Assembly (NCBI GenBank): GCA_016185125.1
Contig: JACPOC010000022.1
Span: 1-64,000, forward strand
Direction of reading: 5' to 3'
DNA from: Bacteroidota bacterium
GTDB taxonomy: Bacteria; Bacteroidota; Bacteroidia; B-17B0; Aurantibacillaceae
Length of the DNA: 64,000 nt
Made by a program: the position numbers and the translations under genes. The notes under the pieces are model-generated. The model searched no databases. It had not been told where the DNA came from and saw only the letters and a program-made list of their open reading frames with translations. Below, in pieces: positions 36,072-44,634 of the stretch (position 1 is the stretch's first letter; each line of letters opens with the position of its first letter).

Positions 36072-36799
36072 TTTATACTTCCCCAGCCATAGGATTGTTT
36101 TGGATTAATTCTATTTCCGGCTTGCGATGATAATATACGTGCAATACCTAATCCCACTGAAATATGTTGAGTGAATAGTTTGTTAGGTTTTCCAATTCTC
36201 CAGCCAAATTGGGTTTGAATAGAGTAAGCTTCTAAGTTTATAAGGAACATATTTACTCCATATCGTATACGTGGACCCACAAAAAACTTCCATGTTTCCC
36301 TTTTGCCAATGTAAAAATTGACATCTATTCCCCCAATAAAATTATAGCCAGCTTTGTGCGTTATAGTTCCAAACCGATTTGCCCTGGGCGGGTAAATAAC
36401 TCCAACGGGATCAAAAGTAAGTGCAACAGGAAAACAATAGCCGATGGCTCCCTCCTTATTTAAGCGTTCATAAGAGACTGCGAGCCGGCCGGTAAAAAAA
36501 CCAAAAGGCTGCAAGCCAAACGAATTTTTTTTAAATACTTTTTTTAAGAAAGAGCTGTCGGTTTTTGAAATTTTAGTACCGTAGGTAAAAACTTTACCAT
36601 CGTATTTTTCTATCATCATCACATTGCTTTTCGGAATTTTATATATTGTGGCAGCGGTATCTGAGGTTTTAAAAAGAATAAAATCTATTCCTTGCGATAT
36701 AACAACTCCCTTTTTTACTTTTCCCTCTTTAAGGAAAATCTTGTCTTGCGCTGATAAAGTTATCGAGAAAAATAAAAATATTATAAAATATACCTTCAT
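36047..36799 (-). CDS. Exported outer-membrane-type protein, function unknown (paralog pair, second gene)
   Basis: 250-residue protein not recognised as a named family. A signal peptide (1-17) is followed by a small beta domain (DKIFLKEGKVKKGVVISQGIDF to about residue 75). The rest is rich in alternating aromatic strands (AGYNFIGGIDVNFYI, FFVGPRIRYGVNMF, ISVGLGIARIL), consistent with a small beta-barrel. Upstream and overlapping by one base is a 280-residue gene with the same design, so they form an operon and are probably related by duplication. The 3' end overlaps the ACC-deaminase-like gene on the other strand. Confidence 0.7.
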   Translation of the reverse strand: MKVYFIIFLFFSITLSAQDKIFLKEGKVKKGVVISQGIDFILFKTSDTAATIYKIPKSNVMMIEKYDGKVFTYGTKISKTDSSFLKKVFKKNSFGLQPFGFFTGRLAVSYERLNKEGAIGYCFPVALTFDPVGVIYPPRANRFGTITHKAGYNFIGGIDVNFYIGKRETWKFFVGPRIRYGVNMFLINLEAYSIQTQFGWRIGKPNKLFTQHISVGLGIARILSSQAGNRINPKQSYGWGSINYRIGVNW

Positions 36800-37641
36800 T
36801 ATAAATTGAATCCAAGATTTACTCCAAAATATATTTTAGGCAGGTAATTGATCCTTTTATAGCCTGAAGAATTACGTTCATTATTAATCTGTTCTTTATA
36901 TTCACCTTTAAGTTTAAACGCACCTAAACCAAGCATCGTTTTAATAAAAAAACCTTGTCCGAAAGAAGTATGTGTTCCGTTTGTAAAAAGTGTGGCCAGT
37001 TGGCTTCCTGTAGCTGGAAAATATACCAAGGCGTTCGCTCCGTTTATCGGGTCTGGTTTTATGCCGTCAAAACTAAAGTTTGTATATTTCAGCATCATGC
37101 CAAAATAAAAGGTGGTACGTTTTTTAAATGCCCAAGGGTAAATATTTATCGTAGCCCCAACGTCATAATTTTTTTTTGCATTTATTAATCGCGCGATATA
37201 TGGATTTTGATAGGTGGCTCTTAAATTAAAATTATATGCACCCATAACCCCAAATCCTATTATTTTAGAGCGTGTAATATATTCATAGAAAGCCGCAACA
37301 TCGGCATTGCACAAAGCAAGGGTATTTACCGAAAAATGATTAGGTTTAAAAATGCCATCTGGATGAGTACCCGAAAATTTAACCGGAGCATTTGGATTAT
37401 AAATCACATCTTGAGAAGGTGAATTAATTAATTCAACCGTGCCATTTTTAAAAAGAATCAGTAAAAGATTTTCTCTTTTTAAAGTTACAGGCTCTTCTTC
37501 TCCTTCAATTAAAATGGATTCCGGTGAAATTTCAAGCACTTTGGCTTCTCGGCTCGATCCGTTTAAAAAATAGATTTTATCTTGCGCTGCAATATTCATT
37601 TGCACGCCAAAATAAACGAGAATTAATGCAAAATATCTCAC
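36799..37641 (-). CDS. Exported outer-membrane-type protein, function unknown (paralog pair, first gene)
   Basis: 280-residue exported protein with a signal peptide (about 1-18) and an N-terminal beta domain beginning QDKIYFLNGSSREAKVLEI. This is similar in shape to the following gene's QDKIFLKEGKVKKGVVI. Barrel-like strands follow (SVNTLALCNADVAAFYEYI, GFGVMGAYNFNLRATY, TFYFGMMLKYTNFSF, FFIKTMLGLGAFKLKGEY). The start codon is GTG at 37641, four bases after a TATATTTG element on the minus strand. It may encode an envelope protein sensing or transporting something; nothing specific can be said. Confidence 0.7.
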   Translation of the reverse strand: MRYFALILVYFGVQMNIAAQDKIYFLNGSSREAKVLEISPESILIEGEEEPVTLKRENLLLILFKNGTVELINSPSQDVIYNPNAPVKFSGTHPDGIFKPNHFSVNTLALCNADVAAFYEYITRSKIIGFGVMGAYNFNLRATYQNPYIARLINAKKNYDVGATINIYPWAFKKRTTFYFGMMLKYTNFSFDGIKPDPINGANALVYFPATGSQLATLFTNGTHTSFGQGFFIKTMLGLGAFKLKGEYKEQINNERNSSGYKRINYLPKIYFGVNLGFNL

Positions 37642-37645
37642 TATT

Positions 37646-37653
37646 CAAATATA
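37646..37653 (-). promoter_or_regulatory. Minus-strand -7 promoter element for the outer-membrane pair
   Basis: TATATTTG on the minus strand ends four bases before the GTG start of the 280-residue protein. No TTG is present at the expected -33 distance. Confidence 0.45.
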
Positions 37654-37742
37654 CAAAAAAGGTTTGTTAAGAATTATTCTTCACCCTAACTTACCTCTTG
37701 TTAAAGCATGGTTAATTTAGTATCTTTAAAAAAAAATTATAT

Positions 37743-39299
37743 ATGAGTTGTAGTGGATGCAGTAGCGGAAGGGGCAACAGTAACGAAGATAAAGGGGTGC
37801 CGGCCGGCTGTAATAATAATGGATCATGTGGTACTTCCAGCGGTTGTAATAAATTAAATGTATTTGACTGGCTTGGCAATATGAATATGCCGGATGGCCA
37901 AATGCCTTTTAATATAATTGAAATTCGGTTTAAAAATTCGCGGAAAGAATTTTTTAAAAATCTGAATAATTTATCTTTAAATGTTGGCGACGTGGTGGCT
38001 GTTGAAGCTTCGCCCGGACATGATATAGGTATTGTTTCCTTAACCGGCGAATTAGTGAAGCTTCAGTTAAAAAAGAAGAAAATAAATTTTGACAGCGAAG
38101 AGATTCGTAAAGTTTACCGCAAGGCTAAACAGGGCGATCTTGATAAATGGAAGGAAGCACAGGCGTTGGAAGTTAACACCATGTATAGGGCAAGAACTAT
38201 TGCGCTTAAACTTGGGTTGCAAATGAAGTTAAGCGATGTGGAATTTCAGGGCGATAAATCAAAAGCAATATTTTATTATACCGCCGAAGCACGTGTAGAT
38301 TTTAGGGAGCTTATTAAAGTTTTGGCGGATGAATTTAAAGTGCGAATAGAAATGCGACAGATTGGTGCGCGGCAGGAGGCTTCACGCTTAGGCGGAATTG
38401 GAGCTTGCGGACGAGAACTTTGCTGTAGTACTTGGTTAACTGATTTTAGAACAGTGAGTACAAGTGCAGCCCGTTATCAGCAGTTATCTTTAAATCCTTT
38501 AAAACTTGCCGGCCAGTGCGGTAAATTAAAGTGTTGTTTAAATTATGAATTGGATAGTTATTTGGATGCCTTAAAAGAATTTCCTGATATGGAAAACAAA
38601 AGGCTGGTAACAAAAAAAGGAGAAGCGTTTTTACAGAAAACAGATATTTTTAAACGCATGATGTGGTTCAGCTACAGGCATGAAACCAGTGTATTTATTC
38701 CTATGAAAGTGGATAAAGTAAAAGAAGTACTGGAATTAAACGCTAAGAACGAACAGCCCGACGATCTTGTATCCGCACATGTAAAAGAAACAAAAATAAA
38801 AATAATTGAACATAGTTTTGAGAATGTAGTTGGCCAAGATAGTTTGACAAGATTTGACCGAAGTAAATCTAAAAATAAACCGCAGCACAAACATTCAAGG
38901 CCACAACATTCAACCAACAGAAACAGAAACTTACCGGGTTCCTTGTCTTCAACAGCTAATGAAACCGTGAAGGCGGGAGATGCTGATGTTAATATTAGTC
39001 CGGATAAACTTACAACAGGAGATTCTGAAAAATCAATAAATCCCCATCAAAAAAGAGGGCCGCATCCCAATAAAAATAAAGGATCAAATCCTAATCAAAA
39101 CAAGGCAGTTAATACCAATAAACATAAGGGACCAAACCCTAATCAGAATAAAAACCCTAATACAAGTCCTAATCAAAATAAGGGAAAGAATTTTCAGAAT
39201 AAACCAAGAAATAATAATCCTGATAAGAAGCCTACAAACAATCCGGACACAGAGAATTTAAACAACAAACCAAACGATGATAAAAACGAAGATAAATAG
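37743..39299 (+). CDS. ricT: RicT-like PSP1 domain protein
   Basis: 518-residue cytoplasmic protein with a PSP1 C-terminal domain (about 75-290), which carries RQEASRLGGIGACGRELCCSTWL and GQCGKLKCCLNYE. In Bacillus, RicT (YaaT) belongs to a Ric complex with iron-sulfur clusters that acts in RNA maturation and phosphorelay. The N terminus is unusual: nine cysteines in the first 36 residues interrupted by Gly, Ser and Asn. The tail from about 390 is a low-complexity Asn/Lys/Pro region with repeated NPNQNK units. The first base pairs of gldH lie within its 3' end, so the two are coupled. Confidence 0.85.
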   Translation: MSCSGCSSGRGNSNEDKGVPAGCNNNGSCGTSSGCNKLNVFDWLGNMNMPDGQMPFNIIEIRFKNSRKEFFKNLNNLSLNVGDVVAVEASPGHDIGIVSLTGELVKLQLKKKKINFDSEEIRKVYRKAKQGDLDKWKEAQALEVNTMYRARTIALKLGLQMKLSDVEFQGDKSKAIFYYTAEARVDFRELIKVLADEFKVRIEMRQIGARQEASRLGGIGACGRELCCSTWLTDFRTVSTSAARYQQLSLNPLKLAGQCGKLKCCLNYELDSYLDALKEFPDMENKRLVTKKGEAFLQKTDIFKRMMWFSYRHETSVFIPMKVDKVKEVLELNAKNEQPDDLVSAHVKETKIKIIEHSFENVVGQDSLTRFDRSKSKNKPQHKHSRPQHSTNRNRNLPGSLSSTANETVKAGDADVNISPDKLTTGDSEKSINPHQKRGPHPNKNKGSNPNQNKAVNTNKHKGPNPNQNKNPNTSPNQNKGKNFQNKPRNNNPDKKPTNNPDTENLNNKPNDDKNEDK

Positions 39300-39768
39300 A
39301 TCGCTTATTGCTCTTATGGCCTTAGTTTTATCAGGATTGATATTTGTATCCTGCAATAAAAATGTGGTTTATACTAAATATCAAACATTTAAAAATAACG
39401 AATGGTACGCTAAAGATAAAGCTGTGTTTGATGTGGAGATAAAAGATACAGAAACCTTAAACAATATTAATTTAATGGTAAGGCACGCCGACGGCTATCC
39501 TTACAGTAATTTGTTTGTGTTCGTAACAACTAAATATCCTGACGGAAAGGTGTTGACAGACACCATGGAAATAGTGCTTGCCAATCAAAAAGGCGAATGG
39601 CAGGGAAGTGGCGCAGGCGATATTTTTGATTTTAAAATTCCGGTTAAAAAAAACGTAAAGTTTCCTTTAGCGGGAAAATATCAGTTTATATTTGAACAAA
39701 GCATGAGGGTTGATCCTTTACCTTTAATAATGGATTTTGGTTTTGAAATTGAGAAAAGTAAAGAGTAA
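39277..39768 (+). CDS. gldH: Gliding motility lipoprotein GldH
   Basis: 163-residue lipoprotein with a lipobox ending at Cys26 (LIFVSCNKN). The following domain, with KNNEWYAKDKAVFDVEI, NNINLMVRHADGYPYSNLFVFV and a MRVDPLPLIMDFGFEIEK end, fits GldH. GldH is one of the lipoproteins needed for T9SS-driven gliding in Flavobacterium. Its ATG lies 23 bases inside ricT. This ricT-gldH pairing is common in Bacteroidota. It suggests the organism glides or at least keeps the T9SS/gliding apparatus. Confidence 0.9.
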   Translation: MIKTKINRSLIALMALVLSGLIFVSCNKNVVYTKYQTFKNNEWYAKDKAVFDVEIKDTETLNNINLMVRHADGYPYSNLFVFVTTKYPDGKVLTDTMEIVLANQKGEWQGSGAGDIFDFKIPVKKNVKFPLAGKYQFIFEQSMRVDPLPLIMDFGFEIEKSKE

Positions 39769-39796
39769 GTAAAAATGTATTGAAATTAACTGATCT

Positions 39797-40843
39797 TTAT
39801 TTCTTCAGCAACGCATTCCAGCCCTGCGCTTTTAATTCATGTACGCTTCCTGATTTTGCAACCATATTTAAACCTTTATCGATATTGGTTATGTGTCCAA
39901 TTACCGTAAAGTCAGGCAAATTCTTTATTTTATTGTAATCGCCAATATCAACCGTAAAAAGTAATTCATAATCTTCGCCTCCGCTTAAGGTGCATAAGGT
40001 AGGGTCCAAATTAAATTCGCGCGCCGTGTCGTATGTTAATGGATCAATGGGAATTTTTTCTTCATAGAGTTCAACGCCCACATTTGATTGTGTGCATAAG
40101 TGAAGAATTTCAGAAGAGAGCCCATCGCTAATATCGATCATGGATGTTGGTTTAATTTCAATATTTTTTAAAAGTTCAATGATGTCTTTTCTGGCTTCAG
40201 GCTTTAGTTGCCGCTCAATGATATAGTCTTTTCCTTCTAAATCAGGCTGTAAATTCGGATTTTCTTTAAAAACAGCTTTTTCTCTTTCCAAAATTTGCAA
40301 CCCCATATAAGCAGCTCCAAGGTCTCCGCTCACGCACAATAAATTACTTTCTTTAGCACCATCTCTATAAACAATATCTTCTTTTGCGGCAGTGCCAATT
40401 GCGGTAATACTAATTACCAATCCGCTTAAGCTTGATGTTGTATCGCCGCCCACAAGATCTACTTTATATTTATTACAAGCCAGCAGCATTCCTGAATATA
40501 ATTCTTCTACTGCTTCCAAACTAAATCGACTTGATATTGCAAATGAAACTACAATCTGATTGGGTTGCGCGTTCATTGCATAAATATCACTAAGGTTTAC
40601 AACTACACTTTTGTACCCTAGGTGTCTTAAAGGAACATAGGTCAAATCAAAATGAACGCCTTCAACCAGCATATCGGTTGTAACAATTGTTTGCAAAGAG
40701 GAATTGTCAATTACGGCTGCATCGTCACCCACACCTTTTATGGTTGATTCACGCGTTAATTGTATGTGCTGAGTAAGATGTTTTATTAAGCCAAATTCTC
40801 CGAGAGTAGATAATTCGGTACGTTCTGTATTATCAAAATCCAT
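39797..40843 (-). CDS. thiL: Thiamine-monophosphate kinase
   Basis: ATP-dependent kinase giving thiamine diphosphate, the cofactor of Dxs encoded in this window. It has 348 residues. GVGDDAAVID, TTDMLVEGVHFDL, NLSDIYAMNAQPNQIV and GGDTTSS match ThiL (PurM-like fold) and provide the Mg and substrate contacts; DISDGLSSEI follows. No riboswitch is visible upstream. A TAACTTTG element on the minus strand at 40868-40861 could be its -7 box. The gene faces gldH with a 28-base gap. Confidence 0.94.
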   Translation of the reverse strand: MDFDNTERTELSTLGEFGLIKHLTQHIQLTRESTIKGVGDDAAVIDNSSLQTIVTTDMLVEGVHFDLTYVPLRHLGYKSVVVNLSDIYAMNAQPNQIVVSFAISSRFSLEAVEELYSGMLLACNKYKVDLVGGDTTSSLSGLVISITAIGTAAKEDIVYRDGAKESNLLCVSGDLGAAYMGLQILEREKAVFKENPNLQPDLEGKDYIIERQLKPEARKDIIELLKNIEIKPTSMIDISDGLSSEILHLCTQSNVGVELYEEKIPIDPLTYDTAREFNLDPTLCTLSGGEDYELLFTVDIGDYNKIKNLPDFTVIGHITNIDKGLNMVAKSGSVHELKAQGWNALLKK

Positions 40844-40860
40844 GTAAATAAATTATGGCA

Positions 40861-40868
40861 CAAAGTTA
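40861..40868 (-). promoter_or_regulatory. thiL -7 promoter element (TAnnTTTG)
   Basis: TAACTTTG on the minus strand, 17 bases before the thiL ATG, giving a leader of about ten bases. No good -33 TTG. Confidence 0.4.
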
Positions 40869-40924
40869 CCACATTATTTTTTAAAGCAGGAATAACCTTT
40901 ATAAACTAAAATTTTAATAAAGAT

Positions 40925-41281
40925 CTATCCCTTTACTTCAACACTAACTTTTTCCACATCACCGTTCATAGGCGGAAGTAATTTGGTTAACTTAACATGA
41001 AGATGAATTAAATTTGGAAATGCTTGGAGAATGGATTTGTAAATGCGCGTGCAAACCTGTTCAATAAGTTTACTTCTTAGTGCCATTTCTTTTTTACTTA
41101 TTTCATAAATTGAACAGTAATCAATTGTTTGAGAAAGATCATCCGTTTTGGCGGCCTCTGAAAAATCAGTTGTCATGTAAACATCTACAATGTAAGTGCC
41201 GCCTATTTTAGCTTCTTCCTCCAAACAGCCGTGATAGCCGTATAACTTAATTCCTTCAATGTTTATTGTGTGAGTCAGCAT
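40925..41281 (-). CDS. folB: Dihydroneopterin aldolase
   Basis: Folate pathway enzyme converting dihydroneopterin to hydroxymethyl-dihydropterin. It has 118 residues, the normal length. YGYHGCLEEEAKIGGTYIVDV has the conserved GxHG and EE, TIDYCSIYEI follows, and the final LHVKLTKLLPPM contains the catalytic Lys. The ATG follows the stop of the TonB-receptor-like gene without a gap (TAAATG), so it is probably co-transcribed from there despite unrelated function. Confidence 0.92.
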   Translation of the reverse strand: MLTHTINIEGIKLYGYHGCLEEEAKIGGTYIVDVYMTTDFSEAAKTDDLSQTIDYCSIYEISKKEMALRSKLIEQVCTRIYKSILQAFPNLIHLHVKLTKLLPPMNGDVEKVSVEVKG

Positions 41282-43804
41282 TTATTTTCCAAAGTCTAAT
41301 CCGTCCTGATTTCCCTGCTGTTCTGTTCCTTTCATTTGTTTCCCTTTTTTAAAGATAGAAGCGTCCATCTTTCCGAAAATATACGTTACCGTAAAGCGCA
41401 GAAAGCGGCTTTCTCTTCTTCTAGAAAGATCCTGTATGTAATATGGTGTTTGATAATGCGTACCCATTCTTCTGGTGTTAAATACATCGCTTAGCGTAGC
41501 GTTAAATATCCACTTAAAACCAATCATTTTGTTTAATGAAATATCCATTGAATAAATTGGATTGCTTACTCCCAATAATAAAATACGTGGTGCCTCGTAA
41601 TTTCCATTTATTTGTAAAGTGATTTGCTTAGGTAGCTTATAGGATAAAACTGTTTTTGCATTGTAGGTATATCCTTCTCTTTTCACTTCGGGTTCTGTAG
41701 GCGTAACTTGGCCTTTAATGTAGATATAAAAAATGTTGGCATTTAAAGTAAAATCGAAATTCTTGAAAAAATTATATTTAAATGTGTTTTCCATTCCATA
41801 ACGAATGCTGTTTTTTCCGTTGATGGAAGTATTAACCAAAACTGCAGGATCTTCCACTGAGGGATAAGCTACATCTGTTATGGGTTGCTCTTCATATCTG
41901 AAATAACCCGAACCCAGATAACTTCCTTTATCTAATATTTTATTGTAATTAAGCTCTGCAATATTTTTAAATTCCGGTTTTAGTTGCGGGTTGCCTATAC
42001 GGTAATTTTGTTTATCGGCAAACATTACCACCGGCATTAGTTGAAAGAAATTAGGACGATTGATCTTTCGGCTGAAATTTAACTGCAATTCCTGATTAGC
42101 TTTTAATTTTTTGGAAAAGTAAATTCCGGGAAATATCGATTTTAATAAATCTTCACTTGAGGCGGGATAATTATAAGAAAAGGTTTTCTTTTTATCCGTA
42201 ATATTCCCTTTATAAAAGGATTGTTCAAACCGAAGGCCGGCTTGGTATGAGATTCCCCATATAGTTTTATCGTTATAATTAACGTAGACGGCGTTAATCA
42301 TATCATCAATTAAATAATTATTACTCCTTATACTATCATACACATACGCATCTGATCCCGAAGCGTTAGAGGTGGTGTTTTTACTAACCGAACTTTTGTA
42401 AAAAGCTTTAATACCTGTTTCAAATTTGCGAGTTTCACTTAAAGGATCTACGTAATCCATTTGAAAGATATACTGATTGGCATTTCCGATACCCGAGTTT
42501 TTCTGGTAAGTAGTAGGTAAGTAAACAGTGTCAGGATCCAAATGATTAAATGTAGAAAAGAGATAACCGTTATGCGAGTTGGTATAGTTATAATTTGCAT
42601 CGGCGGTTAATTCCTTTCCGGCTTTTGGAAAAGTTTTTTTGTAAAGTATTTGTGTATTATAATTTTGAAAAGCCGCATTTTGGTCATTGATACGATCGCC
42701 ATAAATTCGTTGAACGCCGTCTTTATCCAACACCTGAAAATTTTGTTTGTCGTTTGTTTTAAAAGCACCACCCATAATCATTCCGTTTAACGAAATGGAG
42801 TTGCGGTTATTAATGGAATAATCTATGCCTAATTTGCCAAAATTAAAGGCGTTAGCCATTTGCGCCTTGTTATCCTGATTAAAATAACCTGAGGGATTTT
42901 GCAGATTGTCTAATTGTGTACGTTTTGTAAAGCCTTTTGTTTGATTGATGGCCTGATTATAAGAATACATTAATGAAAAATTCCATTTGCCTTCTTTTAA
43001 ATTAATATTAGCCATTCCGCCGTAACGATCTCCGGTTCCTACATAAGCCATTATCATTCCGTTGTAACCCGGTTTTAAATTCTTTTTTAAAATAATGTTA
43101 AGAACTCCGCCGGTGGTGTTTGCGTCAAATTTAACCGATGGGTTAGTAATTATTTCAACACGGTCAATTTGATCGGCCGGAATTTGTTGCAAGGTTAAAT
43201 TAGTTGGTCTCCCGTCGATATAAATTATAGGGCTTTGATTTCTGAGTTGTGCGTTGCCATCGGCATCTACTGTAACTCCCGGAACATTTTTCATAACGTC
43301 AACGGCCGTGCCTCCTTTAACCGAAAGATCTTTGTCAACGTTGTATGATCGTTTGTCTATTGACATAACTAAGGCGCTTTTTTCAGCACTCACTTCCACT
43401 TCGTTCAATAATTTTTCATCTACCGAAAAAGCAATGTCTCCCAGATCCTGCTCTAATTTGTTTGGTGCCTGAATGTAAATTTTTGTTTCGTAAGGTTTGT
43501 AACCAATTTGTGTAACTTTTAACCTGAATCCGCCCATGGCAGGTAAGTCATCTATGCTAAAATCCCCGTTTTCTTTAGTTAGTGCGCCGCTTATTAAACT
43601 ATCTTTATTGTACCATAAAACTACAACAGAAGCAAATTCAACAGGCTTTTTTGATTTGGAATCCACTATTTTACCGTACACGCGTCCTTTTAAATCCTTC
43701 ATGGCCTTCATCATGTCGGCATTTCCGCCTTTTCCGCCTCCTGGGTATTGTGCTTTATAGCTAATTGAATAAACTAATATAAAAACAATTAAAAATTTTT
43801 TCAT
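41282..43804 (-). CDS. TonB-dependent receptor-like outer membrane protein
   Basis: 840-residue outer-membrane protein. Signal peptide 1-19, then a CarboxypepD-regulatory-like domain (about 35-120, KGRVYGKIVDSKSKKPVEFASV). A plug-like domain (about 130-235) has DADGNAQLRNQSPIIYIDGRP and QIDRVEIITNPSVKFDANTTGGVLNIILKK. The large C-terminal part is an OMP_b-brl_3-type barrel without strong SusC signatures. The ligand is unknown. No SusD partner is adjacent. folB follows directly. Confidence 0.87.
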   Translation of the reverse strand: MKKFLIVFILVYSISYKAQYPGGGKGGNADMMKAMKDLKGRVYGKIVDSKSKKPVEFASVVVLWYNKDSLISGALTKENGDFSIDDLPAMGGFRLKVTQIGYKPYETKIYIQAPNKLEQDLGDIAFSVDEKLLNEVEVSAEKSALVMSIDKRSYNVDKDLSVKGGTAVDVMKNVPGVTVDADGNAQLRNQSPIIYIDGRPTNLTLQQIPADQIDRVEIITNPSVKFDANTTGGVLNIILKKNLKPGYNGMIMAYVGTGDRYGGMANINLKEGKWNFSLMYSYNQAINQTKGFTKRTQLDNLQNPSGYFNQDNKAQMANAFNFGKLGIDYSINNRNSISLNGMIMGGAFKTNDKQNFQVLDKDGVQRIYGDRINDQNAAFQNYNTQILYKKTFPKAGKELTADANYNYTNSHNGYLFSTFNHLDPDTVYLPTTYQKNSGIGNANQYIFQMDYVDPLSETRKFETGIKAFYKSSVSKNTTSNASGSDAYVYDSIRSNNYLIDDMINAVYVNYNDKTIWGISYQAGLRFEQSFYKGNITDKKKTFSYNYPASSEDLLKSIFPGIYFSKKLKANQELQLNFSRKINRPNFFQLMPVVMFADKQNYRIGNPQLKPEFKNIAELNYNKILDKGSYLGSGYFRYEEQPITDVAYPSVEDPAVLVNTSINGKNSIRYGMENTFKYNFFKNFDFTLNANIFYIYIKGQVTPTEPEVKREGYTYNAKTVLSYKLPKQITLQINGNYEAPRILLLGVSNPIYSMDISLNKMIGFKWIFNATLSDVFNTRRMGTHYQTPYYIQDLSRRRESRFLRFTVTYIFGKMDASIFKKGKQMKGTEQQGNQDGLDFGK

Positions 43805-43852
43805 GATTTTTTTTTACGAGACGCAGCGTTAAACTTTATGTCTTCCAAAGCA

Positions 43853-43860
43853 CAAAATTA
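43853..43860 (-). promoter_or_regulatory. Minus-strand -7 promoter element for the receptor-folB unit
   Basis: TAATTTTG on the minus strand, about 48 bases before the receptor ATG, giving a leader of about 40 bases. The -33 box is not clear. Confidence 0.35.
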
Positions 43861-43968
43861 CAAGAAAGATCAAGATATGAATAATAATATTTTTAATGGT
43901 AAATGGCAATGATAACAGGATGTTTTAAAGGATTGTAATATTAATTTTACGGCTGGAAGATATTATTA

Positions 43969-43976
43969 TATCTTTG
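43969..43976 (+). promoter_or_regulatory. gmk -7 promoter element (TAnnTTTG)
   Basis: TATCTTTG ends three bases before the gmk ATG at 43980. The mRNA would be leaderless. No TTG lies at the usual -33 distance. Confidence 0.5.
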
Positions 43977-43979
43977 CGC

Positions 43980-44558
43980 ATGCAAACAGGGAAGTTGATC
44001 ATATTTTCTGCCCCTTCGGGTTCCGGAAAAACAACTATTGTCAGGCATTTATTAAAAACTTTCCCTGATCAGATAGCGTTTTCTATTTCCGCTACAAGCA
44101 GGCCTAAAAGAGGGGTTGAAGAGCATGGCAAGGATTATCATTACCTGGAAATTGAAGAGTTTAAGAAAAAAATAGAGGATAAGGAGTTTTTAGAGTGGGA
44201 GGAAGTGTATTCCGGAGTGTATTATGGCACCTTGCGATCGGAAGTAGAGCAGATATGGGCCAAAGGAAAGGCTGTTATTTTTGATATTGATGTGGAAGGT
44301 GGCCTAAATCTAAAAAGCCAGTTTAAGGAAAATGCTCTTTCGGTGTTTGTAATGCCACCAAGCATAAAAATACTTGAAGAGAGGCTACACAGCAGGCAAA
44401 CCGATAATCCGGAAAGTATTGCCCGAAGAATTGCAAAAGCAGAAAAAGAAATTAAAACGGCTGAATTATTTGATGTGTTTATTTTGAACGAGAAACTGGA
44501 GGAAGCCTGTGCAAAAGCAGAGCGCTTGGCTCTGGAATTTTTGAACAAACCAAGTTGA
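43980..44558 (+). CDS. gmk: Guanylate kinase
   Basis: Phosphorylates GMP to GDP. It has 192 residues from the ATG at 43980; an upstream TTG lies in the -7 promoter element. The P-loop is SAPSGSGKTTI, and GMP contacts are SATSRPKRGVEEHGKDYHYL and FLEWEEVYSGVYYGT. The DIDVEGGLNLK and VMPPSIKILEERL blocks are normal, with RRIAKAEKE for the lid. Complete and ordinary. Confidence 0.95.
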   Translation: MQTGKLIIFSAPSGSGKTTIVRHLLKTFPDQIAFSISATSRPKRGVEEHGKDYHYLEIEEFKKKIEDKEFLEWEEVYSGVYYGTLRSEVEQIWAKGKAVIFDIDVEGGLNLKSQFKENALSVFVMPPSIKILEERLHSRQTDNPESIARRIAKAEKEIKTAELFDVFILNEKLEEACAKAERLALEFLNKPS

Positions 44559-44634
44559 ATTTCTTAAATATTTAAAAAAACGTTATTAAATCTTTAATTC
44601 TTTAAACGTTTGTTGTACTTTTAAATTTTACCCT

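Noticed and set aside
44577-44612. AAACGTT...AACGTTT inverted repeat after gmk
   Set aside because: Seven-base AT-rich arms with a loop of about 20 bases; likely chance in this base composition.
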